Positions 1 through 10,075 of a stretch of 64,000 nt of DNA are shown piece after piece. Numbering within the stretch: position 1 is the stretch's first letter; each line of letters begins with the position of its first letter. Location: the NCBI GenBank assembly GCA_949987705.1, contig OX465281.1, forward strand, positions 239,217,143 through 239,281,142, in the 5' to 3' direction. The notes under the pieces were generated by a model that saw only the letters and a program-made list of their open reading frames with translations, was not told the origin of the DNA and made no database searches. The translations under genes and the position numbers were made by a program. This DNA comes from Thereva unica. Lineage: Eukaryota > Arthropoda > Insecta > Diptera > Therevidae.

Positions 1-1336
1 GAGGCGTCAGTCGTTAGACTGTATTTTGCATCCTCGATGGGATGGTTCAGCAGAGTTGCTTCAGCCATCGAGGTTTTCACTTCGAGGAATGCCGCCTGAC
101 ATTCTGCTGGCCAGGTAAATACTTTATTAGCACGTGAGCGGTTGAGAAGTCTCTCAAATGCTTGTTTATCGGCACCAAATTTTCAGTCAATTTTGGTATA
201 AATCGGTGATAGAAATTCACCATTCTCAAAAACTTCTGGATCGATTTGACAGAAGTTGTGCGAGATTAACGATACCCTGAACCCGATCGGAGAATGGAAG
301 TATTCCATGCTTTGTGATGTGGTGGCTTAGAAACTTGATCTCTTGTGCACCAAAAACGCATTTCTCTAGCTTAATGGTTAAACCGAAGCTATCGAGGCGT
401 TGAAAGAGCTCTTCGAGGTGAACGGTATGCTCATACTCGGTTTTCCTGGCAATAAGTATATATCGTCCAAGTATACACAAACGAAGTCGAGATCTCTCGT
501 AATTTCATTTATGAACCTTTGAAGGTTTGAGTTGAACTCTGTTTATGCGGGATCGGATAACTATCCGGCACAGTGATAGGCTTTGCGATAGGCGATAGTC
601 GCCGCATGGCCTTCCATCATGCGAGTCCCATTTAGGGACCAGAAGCTGCGGGGGTACGACGAAGGCCGATAAATCCCCAATTGGACCATATGGTCAAACT
701 CTAACTTTGCCACCAGTTTCTCCGGAAGGAGTCGCCGAGCGGTGATGAAAGGTAATTGCTCTTTAGTCACATGGTGTTGCACATTGTGTTTAACTGGAAG
801 GTTAAAATTGGGCGGTTTTGTTAACAAAACGTACTTCCTTAAAAGCTCTTTATATATAAGAGTAATTTGGCATGGAATTGTTTCGGCGTTACAGTCGACT
901 GTAGCGCACACGTTAATTTGAAAATCAGGCGTTTGTCGACTAAATCCCGATATTCAAAATCAACGGACAATTTGAACTTTGTTAAGAGGTCTGCCCCGAT
1001 AATGGCTTTAGTGGTGTCGACTATGATAAAGTTGGGAACACATCGTCGGCATAAGGCGAGATGGAATTCAAGCAACTTTGTGTCGAAAGCTCGGATCAGT
1101 GATCCATTGGCCGCATGCAGAAGGTCGTTCGGACTTAGGGTTCGGAAACGCCTTGGTGGAAACAATTGAAACGTCCGAGCCAGTTCAGAAAGTCCATCCG
1201 ATAGTTGGTTGGATAGGTGGCTCGGACGAATAAACGATATGAGCGGCCAGTTATATGCTAGCTCATTTCGATCCCCATGTCGGGTCATGTTGTTGCCTTT
1301 TTGTGGCAAAGGTTTATTTATTAAAAAAAAAATCAA
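1..1336 (-). pseudogene. Degenerate Ty3/Gypsy-type pol fragment (protease, RT, start of RNase H)
   Basis: Read on the minus strand, pieces of a retroelement pol gene follow one another. Around 1336-839 there is an aspartic-protease C-terminal segment with IIGADLL followed by VDFEYRDLVDKRL. The start of reverse transcriptase lies at 911-561 (PEKLVAKLEFDHMVQLGIYR), and the RT palm/thumb at 480-226 (ILIARKTEYEHTVHLEEL, LEKCVFGAQEIKFL). At 225-1 come FYHRFIP and then TWPAECQAAF, the RNase H junction. The pieces lie in different frames, so several frameshifts separate them, and the usual DTG protease motif is not visible. No gag, integrase or LTR is seen, and the element runs off the window start. 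The family is inferred from motif order; the copy cannot be functional. Confidence 0.85.
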
Positions 1337-1831
1337 AAGATGATAACTTCTTGTTATTTAATTTATAAATTTATTTAATATTCTAATTCACGTTTATGAC
1401 TAAGTTTAGTTTTAGGTTTTAGTTTTTAGAGAGTGTCGTGTCACACGCGAAGATTTGCAAAACGGTGATGCCGGAAATTGGCCAGATCACTGTAGTCGAG
1501 GGAGTGTTCGGACTGATCATTTTGATCGTGCCGGAAGCTATTGTGTGACATTGCGTAAAACTTAGTAATCAAGTTTACGCGGTCACTACCTATGTTTGAT
1601 TAAATTAACAAAGACAAAAAGTAGTATTGTCATATTTCGAACATAACCTGCAACATCCTTTAACCTCTAAGGCGTGACATCAGTGCGATGGGGTATCTTT
1701 GTACCTGAGATATCTAGTTATATAAACTACTACTGCCGTCATCACTCCTGGATGGAGAACGCATATCATACCTTCTCCTCGAAATCCAGCTCCATGAAAC
1801 TCATATAGCCTTATAGTAGTTTGATGATGTC
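1337..1831. other. No gene recognised
   Basis: AT-rich sequence with no coding signal that I can support. A short imperfect inverted pair (GTGTCACACG near 1439 and TTGTGTGACATTG near 1541) could be a remnant of an element end, but nothing more can be said. Confidence 0.4.
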
Positions 1832-3440
1832 ATTGTATTTTTGTTTATAAATACTACTACTACAAATCGTAAAGAAAACAAAACAAATTCTAATTGTTTC
1901 GCAGTACAAAAGTTCCTTTATTTGCTGACTCGTCGTGCAGGAAGTTCAAAAGCAACGCAATAAAAGTAAAGTTTTTACATAATTTCTAACTAATAAATAA
2001 ATATTACCGATTATAAAGAATGTTAATTTTAAGCGTCTAACCCGGATTGGAACGGATTTATTTCCACCTGAAACCGGTAAAATTATCTTTTTAATTCGAC
2101 TAGAATAAAAAATAAAATTTCCTATCAAAATAGACAAATAGGCTTTGTTAGAAGATAATTATGCAAATACTTTAGAAATATGTAAAGACGAATTTAACAT
2201 AAAGAGGAAGCTGTGATATTTTTGGAAAAACGATTTATTAAATTAGCCTAGAATTGTAATAAGTCAGTCAATCATTATATTGTAAAAGAAGTGTGATTTG
2301 TGGTGAGATATTTTTGACGACTTTGCTCTTTTGGGATTTTACTATTTGAAACCCGGTCGAATTCTTTTGTCTGATCCTCAACGCAATTTGTTGATCTAAC
2401 AATTTCTATAATATTTTTGTTTTCAATACAATAATTTAAAAAAAAAACAAAATTTAAATATCAAATTTTCGACACACGACCACATCTGAATATTAATTTC
2501 TTCCATTGCTCACAAAAAACTTATTAATTTCTGGTTTGTATCTGAAAATAACATTATCGGATTTAAGAAACTTCCAAGATAAAAGCCATAATTTGGGAAC
2601 GTAATCCACTTTTTGTCGCTGCAAGACTGGAAGTTGCTTCAATTCCAAACCAGTTCTACCTCTATAACGAAAAGAATTTTTGAATGTTGATTTTAAATTT
2701 CGTGTCATTTGCTAAAAATAAGGTTTTGTTTTTTCTGTTGCGAGAAACGTTTTTAGATTTTGGTTTTACCAACAGTCACTTTGTATAGAATTAAAATATT
2801 TTATATAAGACTTCCCCGAGCCGAACAACAACCTGCTGCAACATTCCAATGGTGGCATAATCGCAGTTCTTCGTCTTATCTGCATATCCACACGGAGTCT
2901 TGGAAACTACAACTTGAACTTGAACTTGAGAAATTTAAATATTAAGTCTCAGGCACTGGGATGCTTGTTTTGCAACTTGGGTGATTGTGCTTTAGTAGTA
3001 CACTAGGCACTAAGGTAAGTGGAAGATTGGTGCTCGTCTTATTAGAGAAGTGATTAGGCTTGGAGGGCTTCAAGTCAACATGATTCTTGCTCCACTCCAG
3101 ACTCTAGTCATAATGAGTCAATGTCTTTATTGATAGTGTTCGGCATGACCGCAAGATTCAACAGTGCTCGTCATACATTTATAAGCTACTATAAGCTATA
3201 GGTGTACAATAGATAGAGTGCCACCATCAGCGAAGAGCTGTGTAGTGGCCTAGAGGTGAAAGACCGATACAGAGTTGAACGTGATAGAAATGACTGCTGG
3301 CATACATCAGTAAATATCGTGTGCGGTTTAGATTTGACGCCATTCAATATTACCTTGATTCAACGGCCAAAAAGAGACTCGTGCCGGTTCCCAATGAGCC
3401 CGTCACCGATAGTTTCCATATATGTAATTTGTTGTTGATC
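1832..3440. repeat. Left noncoding arm of segmental duplication, copy A
   Basis: Three blocks here have diverged partners in the same order in copy B: 1832-2200 with 29645-30000 (both contain CGTGCAGGAAG and a closely similar AT-rich run), 2480-2850 with 39770-40100 (both contain ATTAAAATATTTTATA), and 3256-3420 with 41610-41740 (both contain GTGATAGAAAT and ATGCCATTCAAT or GACGCCATTCAAT). No intact coding frame is shared. Short ORFs exist, but their pairings do not look protein-driven. These blocks mark the left extent of the FAR duplication. Confidence 0.7.
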
Positions 3441-3962
3441 TGACGTTGGCGGTGAGCTTTAATTTTAATTCTGTCGTCGTTCTGTTTAATGTCCCCTCCA
3501 TGAGCAAAAGCTCTCTCATTTTTTCGCTAAATTTTTCTATCTACCTGCCACCTGGTTGTCGATTTGTAATTAGATGTGCTTTCTTATGTTTTTTGCTGTT
3601 TTCTGTGCTTTTTTTAGGTTTTTTTTGTATACATTTTAATTTTTTATATTTAGTTATTGTAAATTTACGGCGACAGCTCATTTTAATAATTTATTCAACA
3701 CTGATTGTGTAGTAGCAACAGTTGACTACCAGACGGCTATTATATAGTGCGGGTTGACGTTTAGCTATTTACAGTTTTTGTGACATTTTACACGATGGTC
3801 GAATTTTGCTTGATAAAAAAAGCCATTCAATATATTCAAATGTTATTCAACTATGTTTTATTTGGTTTTGCAAATGTAGTTGAATTTAATATAATGTAAG
3901 CTTGACTGAACATTCATAATTTGAAATTTAATAAACTTTAGTCGAAAGGAATTCGATATGTT
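3441..3962. other. No gene recognised
   Basis: T-rich sequence. An 88-codon plus-strand ORF (3446-3712) is mostly Phe/Leu, as expected from base composition, and has no recognisable domain. Confidence 0.4.
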
Positions 3963-4360
3963 TCATTCAAATCGTAGCGATCCGCGTTCCTGCAGTGCTT
4001 TATGATAAACGACATTTTTCGTTTTTTTTTTGTCTGGAGCATACTTAAATAAAACAGATGGTTTGCCGATACGTGAGTACGCTACATACAATTGGACATA
4101 CGAAAAACATGGATTTTTCAAATTCAGGGCACAAACATTAAAAGATTGTCCCTGAGACTTGTCGATTGCCATTACGAATGCCAATCAGAGTGGAAATTGT
4201 AATCTTTTGAATTAAAAAGTAGTATTGGTCGTAACCAACGGAATGCAGGGAATGAATACATTTCCCCCCGAGTATTTTCCCTTTGGAATTGTTGCTTCTA
4301 TCAGATTCGACATCAAATTCGTAACCGCAAGTCTGGTACCATGGCGCAGTCGTGGTTGAT
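3963..4360 (-). pseudogene. Helitron Rep/helicase C-terminal fragment
   Basis: The minus strand encodes AIDKSQGQSFNVCALNL, then LYVAYSRIGKPS and YAPD. This is the conserved C-terminal end of the Pif1-like helicase of Helitrons. Just upstream, in a shifted frame, HGTRLAVTNLMSNLIEATI matches the region that precedes it in the same helicases, and a stretch around 4190-4270 fits the piece in between after a frameshift. Only this end is present, with no Rep nuclease and no 3' hairpin terminus. It abuts a LINE fragment within the 148-bp tandem duplication. Broken and inactive. Confidence 0.8.
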
Positions 4361-4576
4361 TCAAATTTGGCGGTCCTTGTGAAGAGGACCAGTTCCGCTT
4401 TTACTGGGTTGACGCTGAGTCCGCGGCTCTTTGGAATTGTTGCTTCTATCAGATTCGACATCAAATTCGTAACCGCAAGTCTGGTACCATGGCGCAGTCG
4501 TGGTTGATTCAAATTTGGCGGTCCTTGTGAAGAGGACCAGTTCCGCTTTTACTGGGTTGACGCTGAGTCCGCGGCT
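4281..4576. repeat. Perfect 148-bp tandem duplication across a Helitron/LINE junction
   Basis: Positions 4281-4428 and 4429-4576 read as identical, each starting CTTTGGAATTGTTGC and ending GAGTCCGCGGCT. On the minus strand each unit carries LINE reverse transcriptase sequence (GLSVNPVKAELVLFTR) followed by Helitron helicase sequence (HGTRLAVTNLMSNL). The duplication therefore formed after the two elements had become joined. The lack of differences, beside heavily decayed neighbours, suggests it is recent. Confidence 0.93.
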
Positions 4577-5100
4577 GTAAGTCCAGCTTGAAAAGGTTTG
4601 TAACGCGCGCCGCCTCCATGTGATCACAGAGGATTGGAGGGAACTTGCCTTTTGTGATGATAGCAACATCATTCGCGTATGCCAGGACGTGATGTCCCTC
4701 TGCCTATATGCGTCGTAACAACTGGTTACGACCCATATGAGCGGGGAAAGTACTCCCCCTTGTGGAGTGCCCCTATTTACGGCCCGCCAGTAAGCATTTC
4801 GTGGATGCGAGACACCAGCGATACCTCGATCTTCCGTTCTGTCAAGGCCAAGGTAATGGCGTCCCGTAGTACGTTACTTATGTTACGCTTCCTCTATGTT
4901 AAGAAATGCCACTGGTATAAACTCCTTAACCTCGAGGGATTTTTCAATGGTTGAAACCAATGAGTGGAGAGCAGTATCAGTAGATCTGCTCTTTGTATAG
5001 GCGTGTTATGCGCCAGAGAGTTCCGTGGGTAATAAGGTCTGCTTCAGATATATTTCGATTAGGCCTGAAGTCCTTGGGTATTGCGTGGGAGGCTTTTTAT
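4361..5100 (-). pseudogene. Jockey/R1-like LINE reverse transcriptase fragment
   Basis: Going down the minus strand from about 4990: STIEKSLEVKEFIPVAFLNI (the palm segment before the first catalytic Asp), LALTERKIEVSLVSRI, a degenerate LSPLLW-like stretch (GALHKGEYFPRSYGS), YANDVAII (a degenerate YADD box), then GLSVNPVKAELVLFTR. Order and spacing are those of a Jockey/R1/I-type LINE RT. Stops and frameshifts interrupt it, and the catalytic box reads AND instead of ADD, so it is dead. Confidence 0.8.
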
Positions 5101-5650
5101 GCGTTAGGTATAAACACCACTCTGACCTAAACTTGTGAAACTAGCTAAACTTGTGAAACTAGCTAAACTTGTGAAAAGTATAGTCCTTGCAGAATGCAAT
5201 AAAAGCGTTTCTAAAAATTTGCGAAGTAATGAATAGTTTTTGAAAAATAAGGTCTTTTTCACACGAAAAAGATCTTTCTTGTCGAATTCTATTAGCTCAG
5301 CACCTATAGTAACGTTTTTGGGCTTAAAATGTCTTTTCGAAGAGTTGTACCAATAGTTACTTTTTGAGCGCACATTGCTACCTCATTAGAAACATGCGAA
5401 AAAGTGGCCGAAATATCGAAAAAAACAATTTCGCCCACAAAATTTGATTAATTACACACAAAATTTCGTTTTCTTGCCTATCGACAGCTGCTAATTTTTT
5501 ACGATGGTCGTAAAATATATATTTTTGCCTATCGATAGGCAATTAATCGCATTCTTATTGAATTTAATTTTTGATCTTAACCTTTTGAATTTAATTATTG
5601 ATCTTAATTTGGAATTTAACTTGTTTTTTTTAGGAATAATTATTTAGATA
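5101..5650. other. No gene recognised; short tandem repeat
   Basis: At 5127-5175 the unit TAAACTTGTGAAACTAGC is repeated two to three times. The remainder is AT-rich, including two similar runs around 5570-5615 (TTTTGAATTTAATTATTGATCTTAA-like). No coding evidence. Confidence 0.5.
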
Positions 5651-5839
5651 ACACAGCCCCACAAAAAAAAAAGTTTCAGACCCGAAAACGGGGTTTTAAG
5701 GCTTATTTTTTGAGGTTATGGCTAATCCTAGACCCGATAGAGCTATATAGACCTCATATTCAGATTCAGCGACCCCGAAAACATATAGTAAGCCTAGTAA
5801 GACCCCCAGGTCTGAAACTTTTTTTTTGTGGGGCTGTGT
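5651..5839. mobile_element. 189-bp MITE with ~32-bp terminal inverted repeats
   Basis: The left end ACACAGCCCCACAAAAAAAA followed by AGTTTCAGACC is mirrored by the right end GGTCTGAAAC, a T run, then GTGGGGCTGTGT. The interior carries AGCGACCCCGAAAAC, whose reverse complement GTTTTCGGGGTCGCT recurs in the repeats at 30575-30760. The ends also resemble TTACACAGGCCCACA at 62738, where the large inverted array begins. Confidence 0.85.
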
Positions 5840-5949
5840 AATTGTTGTGATTGACAATCCTTAAAGTGAATTGTCTGAATTTCTTATAATAGCGTTTTGT
5901 TGTGTCATGAACGACTTCAGAGTTTTGGGCGGTGTTGTTCTTAACTTTA

Positions 5950-6580
5950 TGTTATTTTCTAGAATCCAATCCGAGTGTGCGTGGTACCATGGTGGGTTTC
6001 ACTCTGTTATGAGTGTGGATTGGCTGCGAATAATTATTTAAAAGATACCAGAGTTAAAGAATTCGACAATATATGGGTCACAAGAACTCTCTTCTGTTCT
6101 CTAATCCGCCCTATCCTGGAATATGCATATCTTATCAGGGATCCCATATTTCTCATAAGTAGCAACAAGATAGAATAAATACAGAAGAAATTTAACCTCT
6201 GCTCTGCGAAGTCTACACGACAGGGGTGACTTTCTAAGCCTACCACCCCACACGGACAGGCTCAAAGTGTTGGACCTCTTGCCGCTCTCTGCTAGGAGAA
6301 AATTTCTTATCGCGTCTTTCACCTTAGAAGTCCTTAACGGAAACCTTATGCTGCCTGGTCTTTAACAATTATAGATCATGTTACTTCCTTCCAATAAATA
6401 AAACATCCTATAAAAAAAAGATTTGAATCCTTCCTGACATCCTAAATACTAATACTCTTTAGAATTAACTAATTTATATATGCCAGTACTGTTTCTCTAT
6501 AAGTACTCTAACGATTAGTTTTCTTCTCCGTTGTATTTAGTTTAAGTATGCCTTGTTTGGCGAATAAATAAATAAAATAA
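5950..6580 (+). pseudogene. 3' end of a Jockey/R1-like LINE with 3' UTR and AAATAAATA tail
   Basis: The plus strand encodes VKEFDNIWVTRTLFCSLIRP followed by ILEYAY, the thumb segment just after the RT domain. A shifted frame near 6240-6360 gives LPPHTDRLKVLDLLPLSARR and then KFLIASFTLEVLNG, the usual end of these ORFs. After about 180 bp of 3' UTR the element ends in TGCCTTGTTTGGCGAATAAA with an AAATAAATA-type tail to about 6580. The same tail recurs at 14216-14285 (minus) and 45903-45958 (plus). The copy is 5'-truncated and frameshifted. Confidence 0.8.
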
Positions 6581-7109
6581 TTAAAGGTACCCAATACCTC
6601 CGTCGCCAATTACAGTACGTGGATTTGTGTCAAATTTAATTATGTGGGCTGTTTGCGTATGAAAAATCCTGGTGGCATATTAAAATAGTTATTGTATTTC
6701 CTCATTTGGTTTTTCTGTGCTGTTTTCCTTTATTGGAGAGGCCTATTAGCGAGTGTTACTAAGATGACTTGCTAACTTCACAATGGTGAAGCGGCGGTAG
6801 ATGTAACTCCATCCTATTTTTCATTCAGGTGGCTCATGCCTTAGTAGGCCACTATCTGTTACTTCCTGAAGAGTGTGGGGCACTCAAGAAGAAGTAAGAG
6901 GTGATGAACGTAACGAAGTGGTACTACAAGGCTTCTCCGTACCATGACCCACTCAACGAGCAGCTTTCTCTGGAGGACCAGGGTACCGCTTCGGACCTTT
7001 GTATGAGGAAATTTTACGTAGTTGGGTGATTGTCTGAGGTTGGCCTCTTGGAGGGCAGCCAACCAAAGGCTTCATTACAAATCCCATTAAAATTAAAGAA
7101 ATACGGATA
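6581..7109. other. No gene recognised
   Basis: Mixed sequence between a LINE tail and a foldback element. No motif or coding signal that I can support. Confidence 0.4.
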
Positions 7110-7904
7110 AGGCTGGTCGTCCACTGGAAGCGTATTCGAGCGGCTACGCGCTTCGGCTACATGAGCGGCTACACGCGGCTATGCGCGACAGATCCAACAT
7201 AAAGAATTTCATACAAACATCGTCCACTGCAAGCGACTTCGAGCGGGCGGCTATAGGCGTATTCGAGCGTGCCGCGCGAATCCAAATTAATTTGGATCGG
7301 TCGCGCGTAGCCGCTCGAATCAGGAAATATTTTTCTCCAAAGCCTTCTATATTTACAAATCATGCACTATGTGTGTGCGTAGGTGGTTGCATGAAATCCC
7401 AACGAATTTAAGTAAAATATCAAAATCCCATTAAAAATTAGGGGAGCAAGTTTTCCGTGCCCCAGAAAGCGCTGTAAGTTAGTTAGTATTAAAAATAATA
7501 ATTATTTAATCAAAATAAAAAAAGTGCAGTGTCAAGGATAAGTATAATAAGTTAACAATTTAAATATCTTTTATTAATAGGATTCGTTTTCGGGATTTAT
7601 GATGGTTCTGGTGGATCATCTTGTTCTCAGGTTAGTGCTGTGTCGTTCGCAGGAGGAATAGCCTGTCTAAAGTTACAATCCTGCTGATAATTGGCGCTAT
7701 GACATCCAAAATATATTGGAATGAGTTGAGGTTCATACGATAATAGTCGAATAATTTAAGGGGATTTTCCTCTAATTCGCCGTGTAGATGATGGAACTCC
7801 CCTAGGCACCTCCTCTTTTCTTAAATAGAGTTCGCCTTTTTTTATTGATTCTACGCCTAATCCACGTAGAATTTTCCAAAAAATAATTATCCTCTTCTTC
7901 CATC

Positions 7905-8190
7905 ACAATATTATTAAGTCAAAGCTCATTTCAAACTGAGCAGCATGAAAAGCTTGCAGTGGACGACCCCTGTAGCGTGTAGCCGCTTATCTCAGAGCCG
8001 CTTGTAGCCGCCTGTAGCCGCTCATGTCGCCGAAGCGCGTGGCCGCTCGAATACGCTTCCAGGCGTACGCGCTTCGGCTATATGAGCGGCTACAAGCGGC
8101 TTTGAGATACATATGCGGCTACACGCTACAGGGGTCGTCCACTGCAAGCTTTTCAAGCTGCTCAGTTTGAAGTGAATTTGACATAATAAT
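7905..8190. repeat. ~285-bp near-perfect palindrome inside the foldback element
   Basis: The left half runs from TTAAGTCAAAG through ACTGAGCAGC and TGCAGTGGACGACCCCTGTA to GCTTCCAGG. It is mirrored by TACGCGCTTCGGC through TACAGGGGTCGTCCACTGCA to TTTGACATAATAATTTTGTG. It carries the same GTAGCCGCTC units as the outer arms, so it is probably a related element nested in the loop or an internal duplication of an arm. Confidence 0.8.
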
Positions 8191-8216
8191 TTTGTGATTT
8201 GTAAATATAGAAGGCG

Positions 8217-8999
8217 TTTAGTACAGTTAAATTAAGCCGACAAAGCGGAATAGCGGAAACGATTGGGTACAGGCTGAAAATTGGCACAGAGCTTCCATTT
8301 AGGGTTCTCAATAAGGGGTTAAAATACAAAATCACAATTTTATTCGTTTTTTAGAATTTTTCTCATTCTGTCAACCTATATATTATGTTCTAAATGAAGT
8401 CACTCAAGTTCCTGTTATTTATATCAAATAAAAGAATACGCATTCACCTAAAAGATTTGTCCAAGTATATTGCTTTACCATAATTAGTAAACTACTTAGT
8501 TATTCAACTCTAAATAAATTAAAACGAAATACTTTTTTTTTCGTAAACACCCTGTATTTTAGTAGTTAACCCCCTCTCTAGAACAATATTTTCTCCAAAT
8601 ACATCCTGGAATCATCCCTAAAAAAATAAGCAACGTAGCCAAACTTGGACGTCTCAAAACCTATGCAAGTCGCAAATTAGTGTATGAGCATATTTTAAAT
8701 CTTTTAAACGGTCATATCTCATGAATGGCAATTCTTACGAGAAAATGTATAATAACTTTTTTAGTAGAGAATCGTATGATCTACAAACTTTGTGAACATT
8801 ATTTTATTATAGGACTTACGGTTTCAGATGTATTTGCAAAAAACTGATATATTGACCCTAAAACCCCCTAACAAATGAGCTTCCCGGGGTAGAAAATCAG
8901 TAGACTTTATAACCCCTTATTGAGAATCCTAAAAGGAAGCTCTGTGCCAATTTTCAGCCTGTACCTAATCATTTCCACTATTTTTACTATTTTTCCTGT
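8217..8999. mobile_element. ~780-bp TIR element nested in the right arm of the foldback element
   Basis: The left end AGTACAGTTAAATTAAG, continuing through GGTACAGGCTGAAAATTGGC to AATAAGGGGTT (8217-8320), is inverted at 8905-8999 (AACCCCTTATTGAG to CTGTACT). Terminal repeats are about 95-100 bp. Its position exactly splits the outer element's right arm, which fixes the order of insertion. No coding capacity is seen. Confidence 0.8.
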
Positions 9000-9297
9000 A
9001 CTATTTGGAGAAAATTATTTCCTGATTCGAGCGGCTACGCGCGACCGATCCAAATTAATTTGGATTCGCGCGGCACGCTCGAATACGCCTATAGCCGCCC
9101 GCTCAAAGCCGCTTGCAGTGGACGATGTTTGTATGAAATTCTTTATGTTGGATCAGTCGCGCATAGCCGCTCATGTAGCCGAAGCGCGTAGCCGCTCGAA
9201 TACGCTTCCAGTGGACGACCAGCCTAAATGCAAACACCATTAAACGAACCCTCTGATTTCCGCTTGGAAGGCGGATAGGATAAAAAGCCGCTTATTA

Positions 9298-9640
9298 TGT
9301 TAAGCCTTTCTTAAATTTTAACAACTATCTACTGCCAAAGGCAAACAGTCTAATAAACCTAGGGCTTGTAAATCAGATTCGGTACCCACACCTGTTTTTG
9401 TGCCAGTGCCTGTAGTTATTTAAAAAGGGTTCAACTTTCTCCTTCAATAAACGGCCTGGCCCGACATTTTCGAATGGACGTTGGTCGCGGATGACTTTGT
9501 TTAGTCCCCTATAAATTGAATGTGCTATTGTAGAAATGTTGCATTTCATGTACTTTGATTGCTAATTCAATTGCGACGGACCACCGAGATTTGAAATTCT
9601 CCTGCTCGATCGGCTAACCTCTAGTTGGCACTACTGACTT
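9298..9640. repeat. Duplicated block downstream of FAR-1 (copy A)
   Basis: Shares stretches with 43670-43990: AAACAGTCTAATAAA versus AAACAGTCTATTAAAG; TTTTTGTGCCAGTGCCTG versus TTTTTGGGCCAGTGCCTG; GACTTTGTTTAGTCCCCT, followed by TGAATGTGC, in both. Noncoding; part of the segmental duplication. Confidence 0.8.
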
Positions 9641-9727
9641 TTATTGTCGATATCTCAGGATTTCATTTCGTAATTACATAAAAACAAAACACAAGATGTT
9701 CTTAACTTTAGGGAAAAGTATTAATCC

Positions 9728-9733
9728 TTTATT
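9728..9733 (-). other. Likely polyadenylation signal of FAR-1
   Basis: AATAAA on the minus strand, about 345 bp after the stop codon. It lies in AATAAAGGATTAATAC, which is conserved at the same place downstream of FAR-2 (AATAAAGGATTAGTAC, 46316-46321). Conservation between copies supports its use. Confidence 0.6.
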
Positions 9734-10075
9734 AATTCCTCATTTTTACAAAATCTAACAATAAAACGATCAAACTAAAGGCGATGCAAAAATAATTTGG
9801 CATTTTCTTTCCTCAATCAATGAAAATAGTTTAGACAAACATTTCAATTACTATAAATAATATTACATATAATACTTAGTTATTTCTATTTTAATAAAAT
9901 ATCAAATTTAGGATTGTACCGACGTCATACTTCTCAATTAACAATTTGCAATAAAAACACAATTAAAAAAATGACTGTTCTTATCTTAGTTCTTTGAGCT
10001 TTGATTACCTAGCCATTGTTTGCACATACATATTTGAGAATATAACAGCCAATCAAAAATAGTATTTACAACTAA

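Larger units (their letters stand above)
7110..9229. mobile_element. Composite foldback (long-TIR) element with GAGCGGCTAC subterminal repeats
   Basis: The left arm (about 7110-7365) begins GGCTGGTCGTCCACTGGAAG and is inverted at 9000-9229, ending CTTCCAGTGGACGACCAGCC. Both arms carry many copies of GAGCGGCTAC/GTAGCCGCTC and of CGTCCACTG. The inner end of the left arm (GCCTTCTATATTTACAAATC) has its mirror at 8190-8216, not next to the rest of the right arm. The right arm is therefore split by a later insertion at about 8217-8999. No transposase is seen, so this is a nonautonomous DNA element of unassigned superfamily. Confidence 0.85.

Noticed and set aside
1946..2708. Short minus-strand ORFs (63 and 71 codons) as exons of a conserved gene
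   Set aside because: The duplicated partner regions do not preserve the frames or splice sites; only nucleotide-level similarity remains.
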